Source: Clostridiales bacterium
Lineage (GTDB): Bacteria > Bacillota > Clostridia > Oscillospirales > QAMX01
Assembly (NCBI GenBank): GCA_012514045.1
Contig: JAAZBA010000030.1
Coordinates: forward strand, 1 to 5,722
Direction of reading: 5' to 3'
DNA length: 5,722 bases
Made by a program: the position numbers and the translations under genes. The notes below the pieces were generated by a model. The model was not told the origin of the DNA and searched no databases. It saw only the letters and a program-made list of their open reading frames with translations. Position 1 is the first letter of the stretch, and each line of letters starts with the position of its first letter. This document shows, piece by piece, positions 1 through 5,722 of the stretch.

Positions 1-1573
1 AGAACCCAAGAAGGAAGAGCCGAAAAAGGAAGAAAAGAAAGAAGAAGCTCCTGCTGAAGAGAAATCCATCTACAACGAGACAGGATATCCCATCATGAAC
101 GAGCTCACTACCTTTACCGCCTACAACAGCTGGGATACAAACTGCAGCGAATGGGGCGATAATCAGGCAATATTCCGCGTAATGCGTGACCTGACGAACA
201 TCGATTGGGAGTTCTCCAATATCCCCGCTGCGGAGTATTCAACAAAGCTGAACCTTGAATTTGCCGCCGGCATCTATTACGATTTTTATCCATCCGGAAC
301 CTCAAATGAGATTATCTACAACTACGGTATAAAGGGCGGTATGCTCTATGAGTTCTCCGATAAACTTGAAAAGGTTATGCCAAACCTTTGGTCTTTGAGG
401 GATGAGTATCCTGATATGATGAAAATTATCTCGGAGAACAATGGGAGCATCTACACAGTACCGGCAATATGCTACACAGCTACAGCCGGCGCCGGAAACG
501 TGTACGTCCGTACCGACTATCTGACTGAAGCGGGATTCGACCGTGAGCCTGCTACCGTTGACGAGTTCTATGATGTGCTCGTAGGCATGCAGGAGACCGT
601 AGGTCAGCGCATCGACGGCTTTATTCCCTACCTCCCCTACTCGGTTGGTCAAATCAACCGCGACAACGAGATGTTCATCTTCGCTGCCTTAGGTGACTAT
701 TCAAATACCGGTTTCAATCTTGACGAAAACGGCAAGGTCATATACGCCGGCGCTACCGAGCAGATGCGCCGCTATTTCGAATTCATGAGCAAGATCTACA
801 AAGAGAAGCTGTTTAACAATGAAGCCTACACAATGGAGCCCGCCACAGCCCTTGCTATGATCCAGGCAGGTCAGACCGGTGTCACAACTTATGGAACGGT
901 TATTTCTATGGATTCTTTCCCCTCCGGCAACTATGATGTATCCCTCATGGCTCCTCTAACCTCCGAGTACAGCAATGTTCAGAAGGTCGACGCCCAGATG
1001 CCGGTTTCAAAACCAGGCCGCTGTATCTCCGTTCAGTGTGAGTACCCTGAAGCAATTCTTCGTTGGTGCGATATTCTCTATTCAGAAGAGGAAGTCGCGC
1101 CTGGATTGAACTCGACGTCCATGTTCCTCGGCATTAGAGGTGAGACCTGGGACTACACGGATGATTCCAAGAATTATTACAAACGTCTCGCTCCTGAAGG
1201 CACAGAAAACGTAAACGTATGGATTATTTCATACGGCGCGCCTCAAATTCATTTCGGTTTGAATTTTCTTGCTGTTGATAACGGCTCTGCGCCCGGACAG
1301 AAAACAAAAGCCTTGGGATATCTTGAGAAGCATCTCCCCTACGAAGTGGAACCCTTCCCCGCTAAATACTTCGTATTTGACGATGCCGATACAGAGCGCT
1401 ACCAGAACCTCTGGACAGATATAGGTCCATATATTGATGAGATGAAGGCCAAGTTTATCTCCTGTGTTGAGAGCGTTGATAACTTCGACAAGTATGTTGA
1501 AACACTTGACAAGATGAAGCTTAATGAAGTATGCGAGATTATGCAGAGAGGATATGATAAATTTAAAGGCTGA
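1..1573 (+). CDS. ABC transporter extracellular solute-binding protein, copy 1 (5'-truncated by window edge)
   Basis: This is the substrate-capturing lipoprotein of an ABC importer, acting outside the membrane. The reading frame is open from base 2 to the TGA at 1571-1573 and gives 523 residues. The visible part begins inside a Lys/Glu-rich tether (EPKKEEPKKEEKKEEAP). The Met at 95 is internal, because the preceding residues (KSIYNETGYPI) are conserved in the complete paralogue at 1642. By that alignment the true start lies about 170 bp left of the window. Family signals resemble LplA/YtcQ-type SBPs: TNIDWEFSNIP followed by KLNLEFAAG, then GNVYVRTDYL-EAGFD with VDEFYDVL, and a C-terminal block with YIDEMKAKFISCVESVDNFDKYVETLDKM. 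The domain is full length and uninterrupted. No permease gene is visible, so the ligand is not determined; a sugar or oligosaccharide is usual for the family. It differs from copy 2 mainly in the N- and C-terminal thirds. Confidence 0.92.
   Translation, partial: EPKKEEPKKEEKKEEAPAEEKSIYNETGYPIMNELTTFTAYNSWDTNCSEWGDNQAIFRVMRDLTNIDWEFSNIPAAEYSTKLNLEFAAGIYYDFYPSGTSNEIIYNYGIKGGMLYEFSDKLEKVMPNLWSLRDEYPDMMKIISENNGSIYTVPAICYTATAGAGNVYVRTDYLTEAGFDREPATVDEFYDVLVGMQETVGQRIDGFIPYLPYSVGQINRDNEMFIFAALGDYSNTGFNLDENGKVIYAGATEQMRRYFEFMSKIYKEKLFNNEAYTMEPATALAMIQAGQTGVTTYGTVISMDSFPSGNYDVSLMAPLTSEYSNVQKVDAQMPVSKPGRCISVQCEYPEAILRWCDILYSEEEVAPGLNSTSMFLGIRGETWDYTDDSKNYYKRLAPEGTENVNVWIISYGAPQIHFGLNFLAVDNGSAPGQKTKALGYLEKHLPYEVEPFPAKYFVFDDADTERYQNLWTDIGPYIDEMKAKFISCVESVDNFDKYVETLDKMKLNEVCEIMQRGYDKFKG
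2..46 (+). repeat. KKEEP-encoding tandem repeat in the copy 1 linker (partial)
   Basis: Purine-rich in-frame repeats encode EP-KKEEP-KKEE-KKEE and continue off the left edge. They form the flexible charged tether between the lipid anchor and the binding domain. They align unit for unit with 1813-1857 in copy 2, except that copy 1 has Pro where copy 2 has Thr (KKEET). The total number of units in copy 1 cannot be seen. Confidence 0.8.
557..1003 (+). repeat. Near-identical central block shared with copy 2 (copy 1 member)
   Basis: These 149 codons, from VDEFYDVLVGMQ to DAQMP, match 2368-2814 with 28 base differences (about 94% identity) and 4 amino-acid differences (E/K, S/A, A/S, V/I) by hand count. 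The flanking segments are only about 76-77% identical in protein. The sharp step suggests a conversion tract rather than uniform divergence of the duplicates. Confidence 0.75.
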
Positions 1574-1641
1574 TCCCCTAATACAAGATCATAAGGCGTA
1601 ATACCATAATAAAATAAATAATAAATAAGGAGGCAAAGTCA
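1574..1641 (+). promoter_or_regulatory. AT-rich intergenic leader of SBP copy 2 with a strong ribosome binding site
   Basis: The 68-bp gap between the SBP genes contains AAGGAGG at 1627-1633, 8 bases before the ATG at 1642. This fixes the start of copy 2. I see no stem-loop terminator after copy 1 and no convincing -35/-10 pair. The run of A and T before the Shine-Dalgarno fits an unstructured leader, so the two SBP genes are probably cotranscribed. Confidence 0.75.
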
Positions 1642-1704
1642 ATGAAAAGATTACTTACCCTGCTGATAGCCGCGATGATGCTATTAAGCCTTTTTGCTGG
1701 CTGT
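1642..1704 (+). other. Lipoprotein signal peptide and lipobox (residues 1-21)
   Basis: Lys2-Arg3 are followed by about 15 hydrophobic residues and the lipobox F18-A19-G20-C21. Phe at the -3 position is less common than Leu but occurs. Signal peptidase II cleavage before Cys21 and diacylglyceryl anchoring are predicted from the motif. Confidence 0.9.
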
Positions 1705-3387
1705 GCCAAGACGAAGACATCCTCGTCTGACACATCCTCAACCGCCTCGGTTGAGACTAAGAAAGAAGAACCCAAGAAAGAAGAACCCAAGAAAGAAGAA
1801 CCCAAGAAGGAAGAAACTAAGAAAGAAGAGCCAAAGAAAGAAGAAAAGAAGGAAGAAGCTCCTGTTGAAGAGAAATCCATCTACAACGAGACAGGATATC
1901 CCATCATGAACGAGCTTACCACCTTCACAGCCTACAACAGCTGGGAAACCGAAGCGGCTCCCTGGGGTGATGATCAGGCGATATTCCGCGCAATGCGTGA
2001 CCTGACGAATATCGACTGGGAATTCTCCAACATTCCGTATACCGAGTATGAAACAAAGCTGAACCTCGAGTTCGCCGCCGGTATCTACTACGACTACTAC
2101 CCCTCTTGGGCACCCGGCGAAATTCTCTACAACTACGGCGTAAAAGGCGGAGTGCTTTATGAGTTTTCCGACAAGATCAAGGACGTTATGCCGAACCTCT
2201 GGATGCTTCAAGAGACATATCCCGACATCCTGAAGATTGTTACCGAAAACGATGGCGGAATCTATACTGTGCCTGAGGTCTGCTATACAGCCACAGCCGG
2301 CACCGGCAACGTATACGTTCGTACCGACTATCTGGCTGAGGCAGGATTTGACCATGAGCCTACCACCGTTGACGAGTTCTATGATGTGCTCGTAGGCATG
2401 CAGAAGACCGTAGGTCAGCGCATCGACGGCTTTATCCCATACCTACCCTACTCGGTTGGTCAAATCAACCGCGACAACGAGATGTTCATTTTCGCTGCTT
2501 TGGGTGACTATGCAAACACCGGCTTCAACCTTGACGAAAACGGCAAGGTCATATACGCCGGCGCCACCGAGCAGATGCGCCGCTACTTTGAATTCATGAG
2601 CAAGATCTACAAAGAGAAGCTGTTTAATAACGAAGCCTACACAATGGAGCCCGCTACAGCCCTTGCTATGATCCAGTCAGGCCAGACAGGTGTTACAACA
2701 TACGGAACGGTTATCTCCATGGATTCTTTCCCATCCGGCAACTATGATGTATCCCTCATGGCTCCTCTAACCTCCGAGTACAGCAATGTTCAAAAGATCG
2801 ACGCCCAGATGCCGATTTCAAAATCCGGTCGCTGCATCTCTACTCAGTGCGAATACCCCGATGCAATACTCCGTTGGATTGACGTGCTCTACTCCCAGGA
2901 GGATGTAGCCCCCGGACTCAACGCCATCTCCATGTGGCTTGGTATCCGCGGCGAGACATGGGATTACACGGATGATACCAAAAAGTTCTACGCCCGTCTC
3001 GCTCCCGAGGGAACGGAGAACATAAACGTCTGGGTAGTATCCTATGCCGCTCCACAGACACACTACGGCCTCAACTTCACAGCTATAGCAGATGACGCTT
3101 CCGCAGGCCTTAAGGTCAAGGGTCTTGGCTACCTTGAAAAACACCTCCCCTACGAAGTGGAACCTTTCCCCTCTAGGTACTTTGTATTTAGCGATGCCGA
3201 CACAGAGCGCTACCAGAATCTTTGGACAGATATCAGTGCATATATTGACGAGATGAAAGCCAAGTTCATATCCGGGGTTGAAAGCGTTGACAACTTTGAC
3301 AAGTACGTTGAGACGCTTGACAAGATGATGATAGGTGAAGTCTGCGAAATCATGCAGAGAGGCTACGATGCCTTCATGGCTCAGTAA
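1642..3387 (+). CDS. ABC transporter extracellular solute-binding lipoprotein, copy 2 (complete)
   Basis: This complete 581-residue SBP is exported and lipid-anchored to feed an ABC importer. The N-terminus MKRLLTLLIAAMMLLSLFAG is a basic n-region plus hydrophobic core ending in a lipobox (FAG-C), with Cys21 as the predicted lipidated residue. A Ser/Thr-rich stretch (about 26-38) and a KKEEP repeat tether (40-72) follow. The binding domain starts near residue 80. Family signals are TNIDWEFSNIP/KLNLEFAAG, GNVYVRTDYLAEAGFD, VDEFYDVL and the C-terminal helices YIDEMKAKFISGVESVDNFDKYVETLDKM, typical of LplA/YtcQ-like SBPs. The segment after KLNLEFAAG is unusually aromatic (IYYDYYPSW), where relatives usually have a short GDLPD-like turn. 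It aligns with copy 1 at a fixed 1811-bp offset without gaps and extends one residue further at the C-terminus. A strong Shine-Dalgarno supports the start. Ligand unknown. Confidence 0.95.
   Translation: MKRLLTLLIAAMMLLSLFAGCAKTKTSSSDTSSTASVETKKEEPKKEEPKKEEPKKEETKKEEPKKEEKKEEAPVEEKSIYNETGYPIMNELTTFTAYNSWETEAAPWGDDQAIFRAMRDLTNIDWEFSNIPYTEYETKLNLEFAAGIYYDYYPSWAPGEILYNYGVKGGVLYEFSDKIKDVMPNLWMLQETYPDILKIVTENDGGIYTVPEVCYTATAGTGNVYVRTDYLAEAGFDHEPTTVDEFYDVLVGMQKTVGQRIDGFIPYLPYSVGQINRDNEMFIFAALGDYANTGFNLDENGKVIYAGATEQMRRYFEFMSKIYKEKLFNNEAYTMEPATALAMIQSGQTGVTTYGTVISMDSFPSGNYDVSLMAPLTSEYSNVQKIDAQMPISKSGRCISTQCEYPDAILRWIDVLYSQEDVAPGLNAISMWLGIRGETWDYTDDTKKFYARLAPEGTENINVWVVSYAAPQTHYGLNFTAIADDASAGLKVKGLGYLEKHLPYEVEPFPSRYFVFSDADTERYQNLWTDISAYIDEMKAKFISGVESVDNFDKYVETLDKMMIGEVCEIMQRGYDAFMAQ
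1759..1857 (+). repeat. 15-bp minisatellite encoding the (KKEEP)n tether
   Basis: Three identical units of AAGAAAGAAGAACCC (1759-1773, 1774-1788, 1789-1803) are followed by a KKEET variant (1804-1818), a KKEEP variant (1819-1833) and two 12-bp KKEE units (1834-1857). All stay in frame. The encoded segment is highly charged, should be extended or helical, and spaces the binding domain from the membrane. Identical units next to degenerate ones suggest recent unit gain by slippage. Confidence 0.9.
2368..2814 (+). repeat. Near-identical central block shared with copy 1 (copy 2 member)
   Basis: Partner of 557-1003: 28 base differences in 447, most of them synonymous, and only 4 amino-acid changes. 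It spans the middle of the binding domain, including the PYLPYSVGQINRDNEM and TTYGTVISMDSF regions. Confidence 0.75.
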
Positions 3388-3412
3388 TCAGAAACAGAAA
3401 ATATTGGAGAAA

Positions 3413-3434
3413 CGCCGGTCCGAAAGGGCCGGCG
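3413..3434 (+). terminator. GC-rich hairpin between SBP copy 2 and the peptidase gene
   Basis: The arms CGCCGGTCC (3413-3421) and GGGCCGGCG (3426-3434) form a 9-bp stem with one G-U pair around a GAAA loop, 25 bases after the SBP stop. The downstream bases (CTCTCATATG) are not a T-run, so this is not a classic intrinsic terminator. It could be a leaky terminator or a 3' stabiliser that keeps SBP mRNA abundant relative to downstream genes, as is known for other binding-protein operons. The structure is clear; the role is inferred. Confidence 0.6.
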
Positions 3435-3443
3435 CTCTCATAT

Positions 3444-3450
3444 GAGGGAG
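3444..3450 (+). promoter_or_regulatory. Ribosome binding site of the M14 peptidase gene
   Basis: GAGGGAG lies 5 bases before the ATG at 3456. An earlier ATG at 3442 reads only four further codons before a stop, so 3456 is the supported start. The site follows closely on the hairpin at 3413-3434, leaving it free when that hairpin is folded. Confidence 0.7.
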
Positions 3451-3455
3451 AAATT

Positions 3456-5021
3456 ATGAAGCTTGATTCGTTTTACACCTACAATGAGCTTATGCAGGAG
3501 CTTGAAGAAATCGAAAAAGCGTATCCAAGGTATGCGAAGGTGCAGGAGCTTACGAAAAGCAGAGAGGGGAGAATGGTGCCGATAATTACGTTAGCCGATT
3601 TTTCCCTTTCCGATGCTTTGGAAAAGCCCGCCTATTACATGCAGGCGAATATCCACGCCCAGGAGCCATGCGGCACCAACGTGGCAATGTACTTTATCTA
3701 TGAAGCGCTGAAAAGCCCGGGAAAGCTCTCCCGTCATATATACTATATTGTACCGAGAATCAATCCCGACGGAGCGGAGCGGGCAATAACAAAGCGTGAT
3801 AACAATATAAGAAGCTGCCTAATCCCTCTTGACGTGGAAAACGCCCTTATGCCCCAGGACATCGACGGCGATGGCCTTATTGCTACCATGCGGCGGGTAA
3901 ACCCCATGGGAAATTGGAAGATACTTAATAAAAGAGGCATAATGGTGGAACGCCGTCCCGGTGATACCGAAGGCACCTTCTACGATCTGTTCCCCGAGGG
4001 CTACATCGAAAACTACACCGACGGAAACATCAAAAGCGGTGAGCGCAGCGTGGATCTGAATCGCAGCTATCCCGCAGGCTGGAAGCCTCTTCCTTTCTCT
4101 TCGGACTACCCGGGACAGGAGCCGGAAATCAGAGCAGTTCTGGAGTTCCTCACCTCTCGCAAGAATATTTTCGCCGGGGTTGATTTGCACAACGGCACCA
4201 GCGCAATCCTCCGTCCCACGGGAAGAACAAACGAGCAGCTTCCGAGAGAGGATCGCTCCCTCATGAAGGAGCTGTGCGCAAAGGCAAGTGAGATCACAGG
4301 ATTTCAGGACTTTTTCGATGTGCCTTACGGCGCAGTACCAGGAGAAAAAAGCGCCGAGCTGCCCGGCTGCGCCTGCGACTTCTGGTATGAAGTTCTGGGC
4401 TTGTCACATTACACTATAGAGCTCGGAAACGGCTACAACTCCATAGGCATGAAGTCTCTTGACATACTCTCCCAGTATGGCGACCTTTACGGCGAGCTTT
4501 TGGAAAAAGTGCAAGTCTATCACGAGGAGCGGGGCTCCACGGTGTTTTTACCATGGAAAAAGTTTGACCACCCACAGCTTGGAGAGGTGGAGGTGGGAGG
4601 CATGATAGGAGGACAGGCTTATCATATTTTCCTTCCCGACATGGAGAAGTTTGCCCCGAAGGTCTGTGAGTTCATGTTTCTCCATTCGGAGATGTACGCA
4701 AAGTTATTTTTAGGCAACGTAAGCAGCCTTAAGGTGGCAGATAATGTATGGCGTATTACGGCTGAATGCATGAATACCGGCAAGTTCGGCACCCAGGTTA
4801 TGCAAGGTTCTCCCGGTCATTTGGGAAAAATTCCTCTTGAATCAAGGCTTGAGGGAGGGGAGATCCTGAACAAGGAGTTCACCCGCTCAATTCCACAGCT
4901 TCGCTCTATGGAGAAAATATCCCTTGAGTGGTTTGTAAGAGCTAAAACGGGGACTGAGATAACCGTCACCGTATCCCATCCCAAGGCGGAAAACGCTATA
5001 GCAAAACTGATCCTCGAATAA
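3456..5021 (+). CDS. M14-family zinc carboxypeptidase (cytoplasmic)
   Basis: This 521-residue metallopeptidase is predicted to remove C-terminal residues from peptides or peptide conjugates using one zinc ion. The zinc-binding HxxE is His67-Ala-Gln-Glu70 (NIHAQEPCG) and the third ligand is His245 in VDLHNG. The general base is Glu322 in HYTIELGNG. The substrate-carboxylate region appears as Asn202-Arg203 in VDLNRSYP, and PRINPDGAE (about 100-108) is a further M14 hallmark. An insertion between NPDGAE and DLNR carries DIDGDG (135-140), a DxDGDG loop resembling calcium-binding loops and seen in some M14 subfamilies. After the catalytic domain come HPQLGEVEVGG (about 372-382) and a C-terminal part, from about 420, that looks like a beta-sandwich. 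There is no signal peptide or membrane segment, so the enzyme should be cytoplasmic. The gene lies 68 bp after the SBP on the same strand. All catalytic residues are intact; the substrate is unknown. Confidence 0.92.
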   Translation: MKLDSFYTYNELMQELEEIEKAYPRYAKVQELTKSREGRMVPIITLADFSLSDALEKPAYYMQANIHAQEPCGTNVAMYFIYEALKSPGKLSRHIYYIVPRINPDGAERAITKRDNNIRSCLIPLDVENALMPQDIDGDGLIATMRRVNPMGNWKILNKRGIMVERRPGDTEGTFYDLFPEGYIENYTDGNIKSGERSVDLNRSYPAGWKPLPFSSDYPGQEPEIRAVLEFLTSRKNIFAGVDLHNGTSAILRPTGRTNEQLPREDRSLMKELCAKASEITGFQDFFDVPYGAVPGEKSAELPGCACDFWYEVLGLSHYTIELGNGYNSIGMKSLDILSQYGDLYGELLEKVQVYHEERGSTVFLPWKKFDHPQLGEVEVGGMIGGQAYHIFLPDMEKFAPKVCEFMFLHSEMYAKLFLGNVSSLKVADNVWRITAECMNTGKFGTQVMQGSPGHLGKIPLESRLEGGEILNKEFTRSIPQLRSMEKISLEWFVRAKTGTEITVTVSHPKAENAIAKLILE

Positions 5022-5026
5022 AGGAA

Positions 5027-5064
5027 ATCCCTGTACACATAATAAAAATATTGTGTACCGGGAT
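5027..5064 (+). terminator. Bidirectional intrinsic terminator between convergent genes
   Basis: The arms ATCCCTGTACACA (5027-5039) and TGTGTACCGGGAT (5052-5064) pair over 13 positions with one mismatch (T5032/C5059) around an AT-rich 12-base loop. On the plus strand the stem is followed by a T-rich stretch (GTTCTTACTTCTTTT). On the minus strand the following bases read TTCCTTTATT. It begins 6 bases after the peptidase stop and ends 5 bases before the GH51 stop, so it can serve both genes. Confidence 0.8.
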
Positions 5065-5068
5065 GTTC

Positions 5069-5722
5069 TTACTTCTTTTCGTAACAGATTCTCAATACGC
5101 TGTGAGAAGGAACGGTGATTTTGTCAGGGTCTGCAAGCCTGAAAGGTTTCATGCATATTGTGTCGGGGTTTTCGAAGGTATTGAAAGAGCGGACGTCCTT
5201 ACAGGTCACAATATCTGCCTTTACAGCCCTGTAACCGTCTGCGGAGAAAGCGATGCCGATATCCTTTTCCTCATAAAGATGACGGTTCACTATACTGATG
5301 GTAAGTTTCAATTCGTCGGGGGAGATTGTAGATACAGCGTCAAGGTTTTCGTCTATGTCGTCTGGGAGCGTATGGAGAAGATACTGTCCTGTATGCTCCC
5401 TGAAAAGTTTCATCACATGGAAAGTGGGGGTCTTGAAGAATTTTTCGCCATCAGTCTCGAAAAGGCTCTGGAGAAGGTTTGAAATCTGGGTCTCCATGGC
5501 GAACTCCACAATATCGCTGTTTTTGTAAAATATGTGAAGCGCCAGTGCGGCAAAGATGCCGTCACGCATTGTCTGGATCTGGTTCTGATTGTTTTCAAAA
5601 CTTGCCTCAGGATGCCATGCGCCCCACTCATCAAAGCAGATTTTTGTTCCCTGTCCTCTATTTGTATGTTCGCGTATGACGATGCGGTGCAGATCGATGT
5701 CGTACTGATAACGCTCCAGCAG
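5069..5722 (-). CDS. GH51 alpha-L-arabinofuranosidase, C-terminal part (5' end beyond window)
   Basis: The minus-strand frame is open from the right edge to a TAA at 5071-5069, giving 217 residues. It matches the C-terminal half of GH51 alpha-L-arabinofuranosidases, retaining enzymes that release terminal arabinofuranose from arabinoxylan, arabinan or arabino-oligosaccharides. Near the visible start, KICFDEWGAWHP contains the family nucleophile in DEW; its Glu codon is at 5629-5627. Next come TMRDGIFAALALHIFYKN and ISNLLQSLFETDGEKFFKTPTFHVM, matching the conserved end of the barrel (typically LVNVLQA-TDGEKM-LTPTYHVF). A C-terminal beta-domain follows, with the conserved NTFENPD and a final VPSHSVLRI strand. 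The Met at 5569 is internal, since the DEWG segment lies upstream of it. The acid/base Glu and the start are outside the window. No secretion signal can be assessed. The gene converges on the M14 peptidase gene across a shared terminator, so it belongs to another transcript. Confidence 0.9.
   Translation of the reverse strand: MLERYQYDIDLHRIVIREHTNRGQGTKICFDEWGAWHPEASFENNQNQIQTMRDGIFAALALHIFYKNSDIVEFAMETQISNLLQSLFETDGEKFFKTPTFHVMKLFREHTGQYLLHTLPDDIDENLDAVSTISPDELKLTISIVNRHLYEEKDIGIAFSADGYRAVKADIVTCKDVRSFNTFENPDTICMKPFRLADPDKITVPSHSVLRICYEKK

Noticed and set aside
95..97. ATG at 95 as the start of SBP copy 1.
   Set aside because: The frame is open to the window edge, and the preceding residues match the interior of the complete paralogue, which starts at 1642. 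There is no Shine-Dalgarno before 95.
1..1573. Copy 1 as a degenerate pseudogene of copy 2.
   Set aside because: No frameshift or internal stop is present and the conserved C-terminal motifs are intact; truncation is only due to the window edge.
1574..1626. Promoter for SBP copy 2 in the AT-rich gap.
   Set aside because: There are several TAATAA-like words but no paired -35 at correct spacing; in such AT-rich sequence these matches are expected by chance.
1759..1857. Short direct repeats as a CRISPR array.
   Set aside because: The units are contiguous 12-15 bp codon repeats with no spacers and lie inside an open reading frame.
1578..1880. Minus-strand frame encoding a repetitive Ser/Phe/Leu/Gly protein.
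   Set aside because: It is the antisense of the KKEEP repeat and signal-peptide region; its repeats merely mirror the linker.
3442..3459. ATG at 3442 as a regulatory leader peptide or an alternative peptidase start.
   Set aside because: It reads only five codons before TGA and overlaps the ribosome binding site, with no Shine-Dalgarno of its own.
5051..5482. Plus-strand frame of 143 codons after the peptidase gene.
   Set aside because: It overlaps the GH51 gene in antisense, has no recognisable motif, and would start inside the terminator stem-loop.

Overview
The window looks like part of an anaerobic Firmicute (Clostridia) genome of moderate G+C, perhaps a gut or digester organism. This is inferred from three things: strong AGGAGG-type ribosome binding sites, lipoproteins with a short signal peptide and a Lys/Glu-rich tether, and polysaccharide-utilisation gene content. 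No rRNA, tRNA, mobile-element or CRISPR sequence is present, so the taxonomic call is soft.

Layout. Positions 1-1573 hold the 3' part of a gene for an extracellular solute-binding protein (SBP) of an ABC importer; its signal peptide lies beyond the left edge. After a 68-bp AT-rich gap, 1642-3387 encodes a complete paralogue: a lipoprotein SBP with lipobox Cys21 and a (KKEEP)n linker. The two copies align without an indel at a constant 1811-bp offset. After another 68-bp gap with a GC-rich hairpin, 3456-5021 encodes a complete cytoplasmic M14 zinc carboxypeptidase with all expected catalytic residues. A stem-loop at 5027-5064 separates it from a convergent minus-strand gene (5722-5069). That gene is the C-terminal 217 residues of a GH51 alpha-L-arabinofuranosidase and includes the predicted nucleophile Glu.

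How they may work together. The two SBPs capture a ligand at the cell surface for an ABC importer whose permeases are not in the window. The GH51 enzyme suggests an arabinose-containing glycan setting. The M14 peptidase, on the same strand directly downstream of the SBPs, suggests instead, or in addition, processing of an imported peptide or peptide conjugate. The ligand cannot be decided from sequence alone.

Most notable observations: the SBP pair is a mosaic, with a 149-residue central block about 97% identical between flanks about 76-77% identical (hand count), which suggests gene conversion. The linker is built on a 15-bp minisatellite. An SBP pair is coupled to a cytoplasmic carboxypeptidase that carries a DxDGDG insertion. 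I see no clear evidence of a wholly new type of system.
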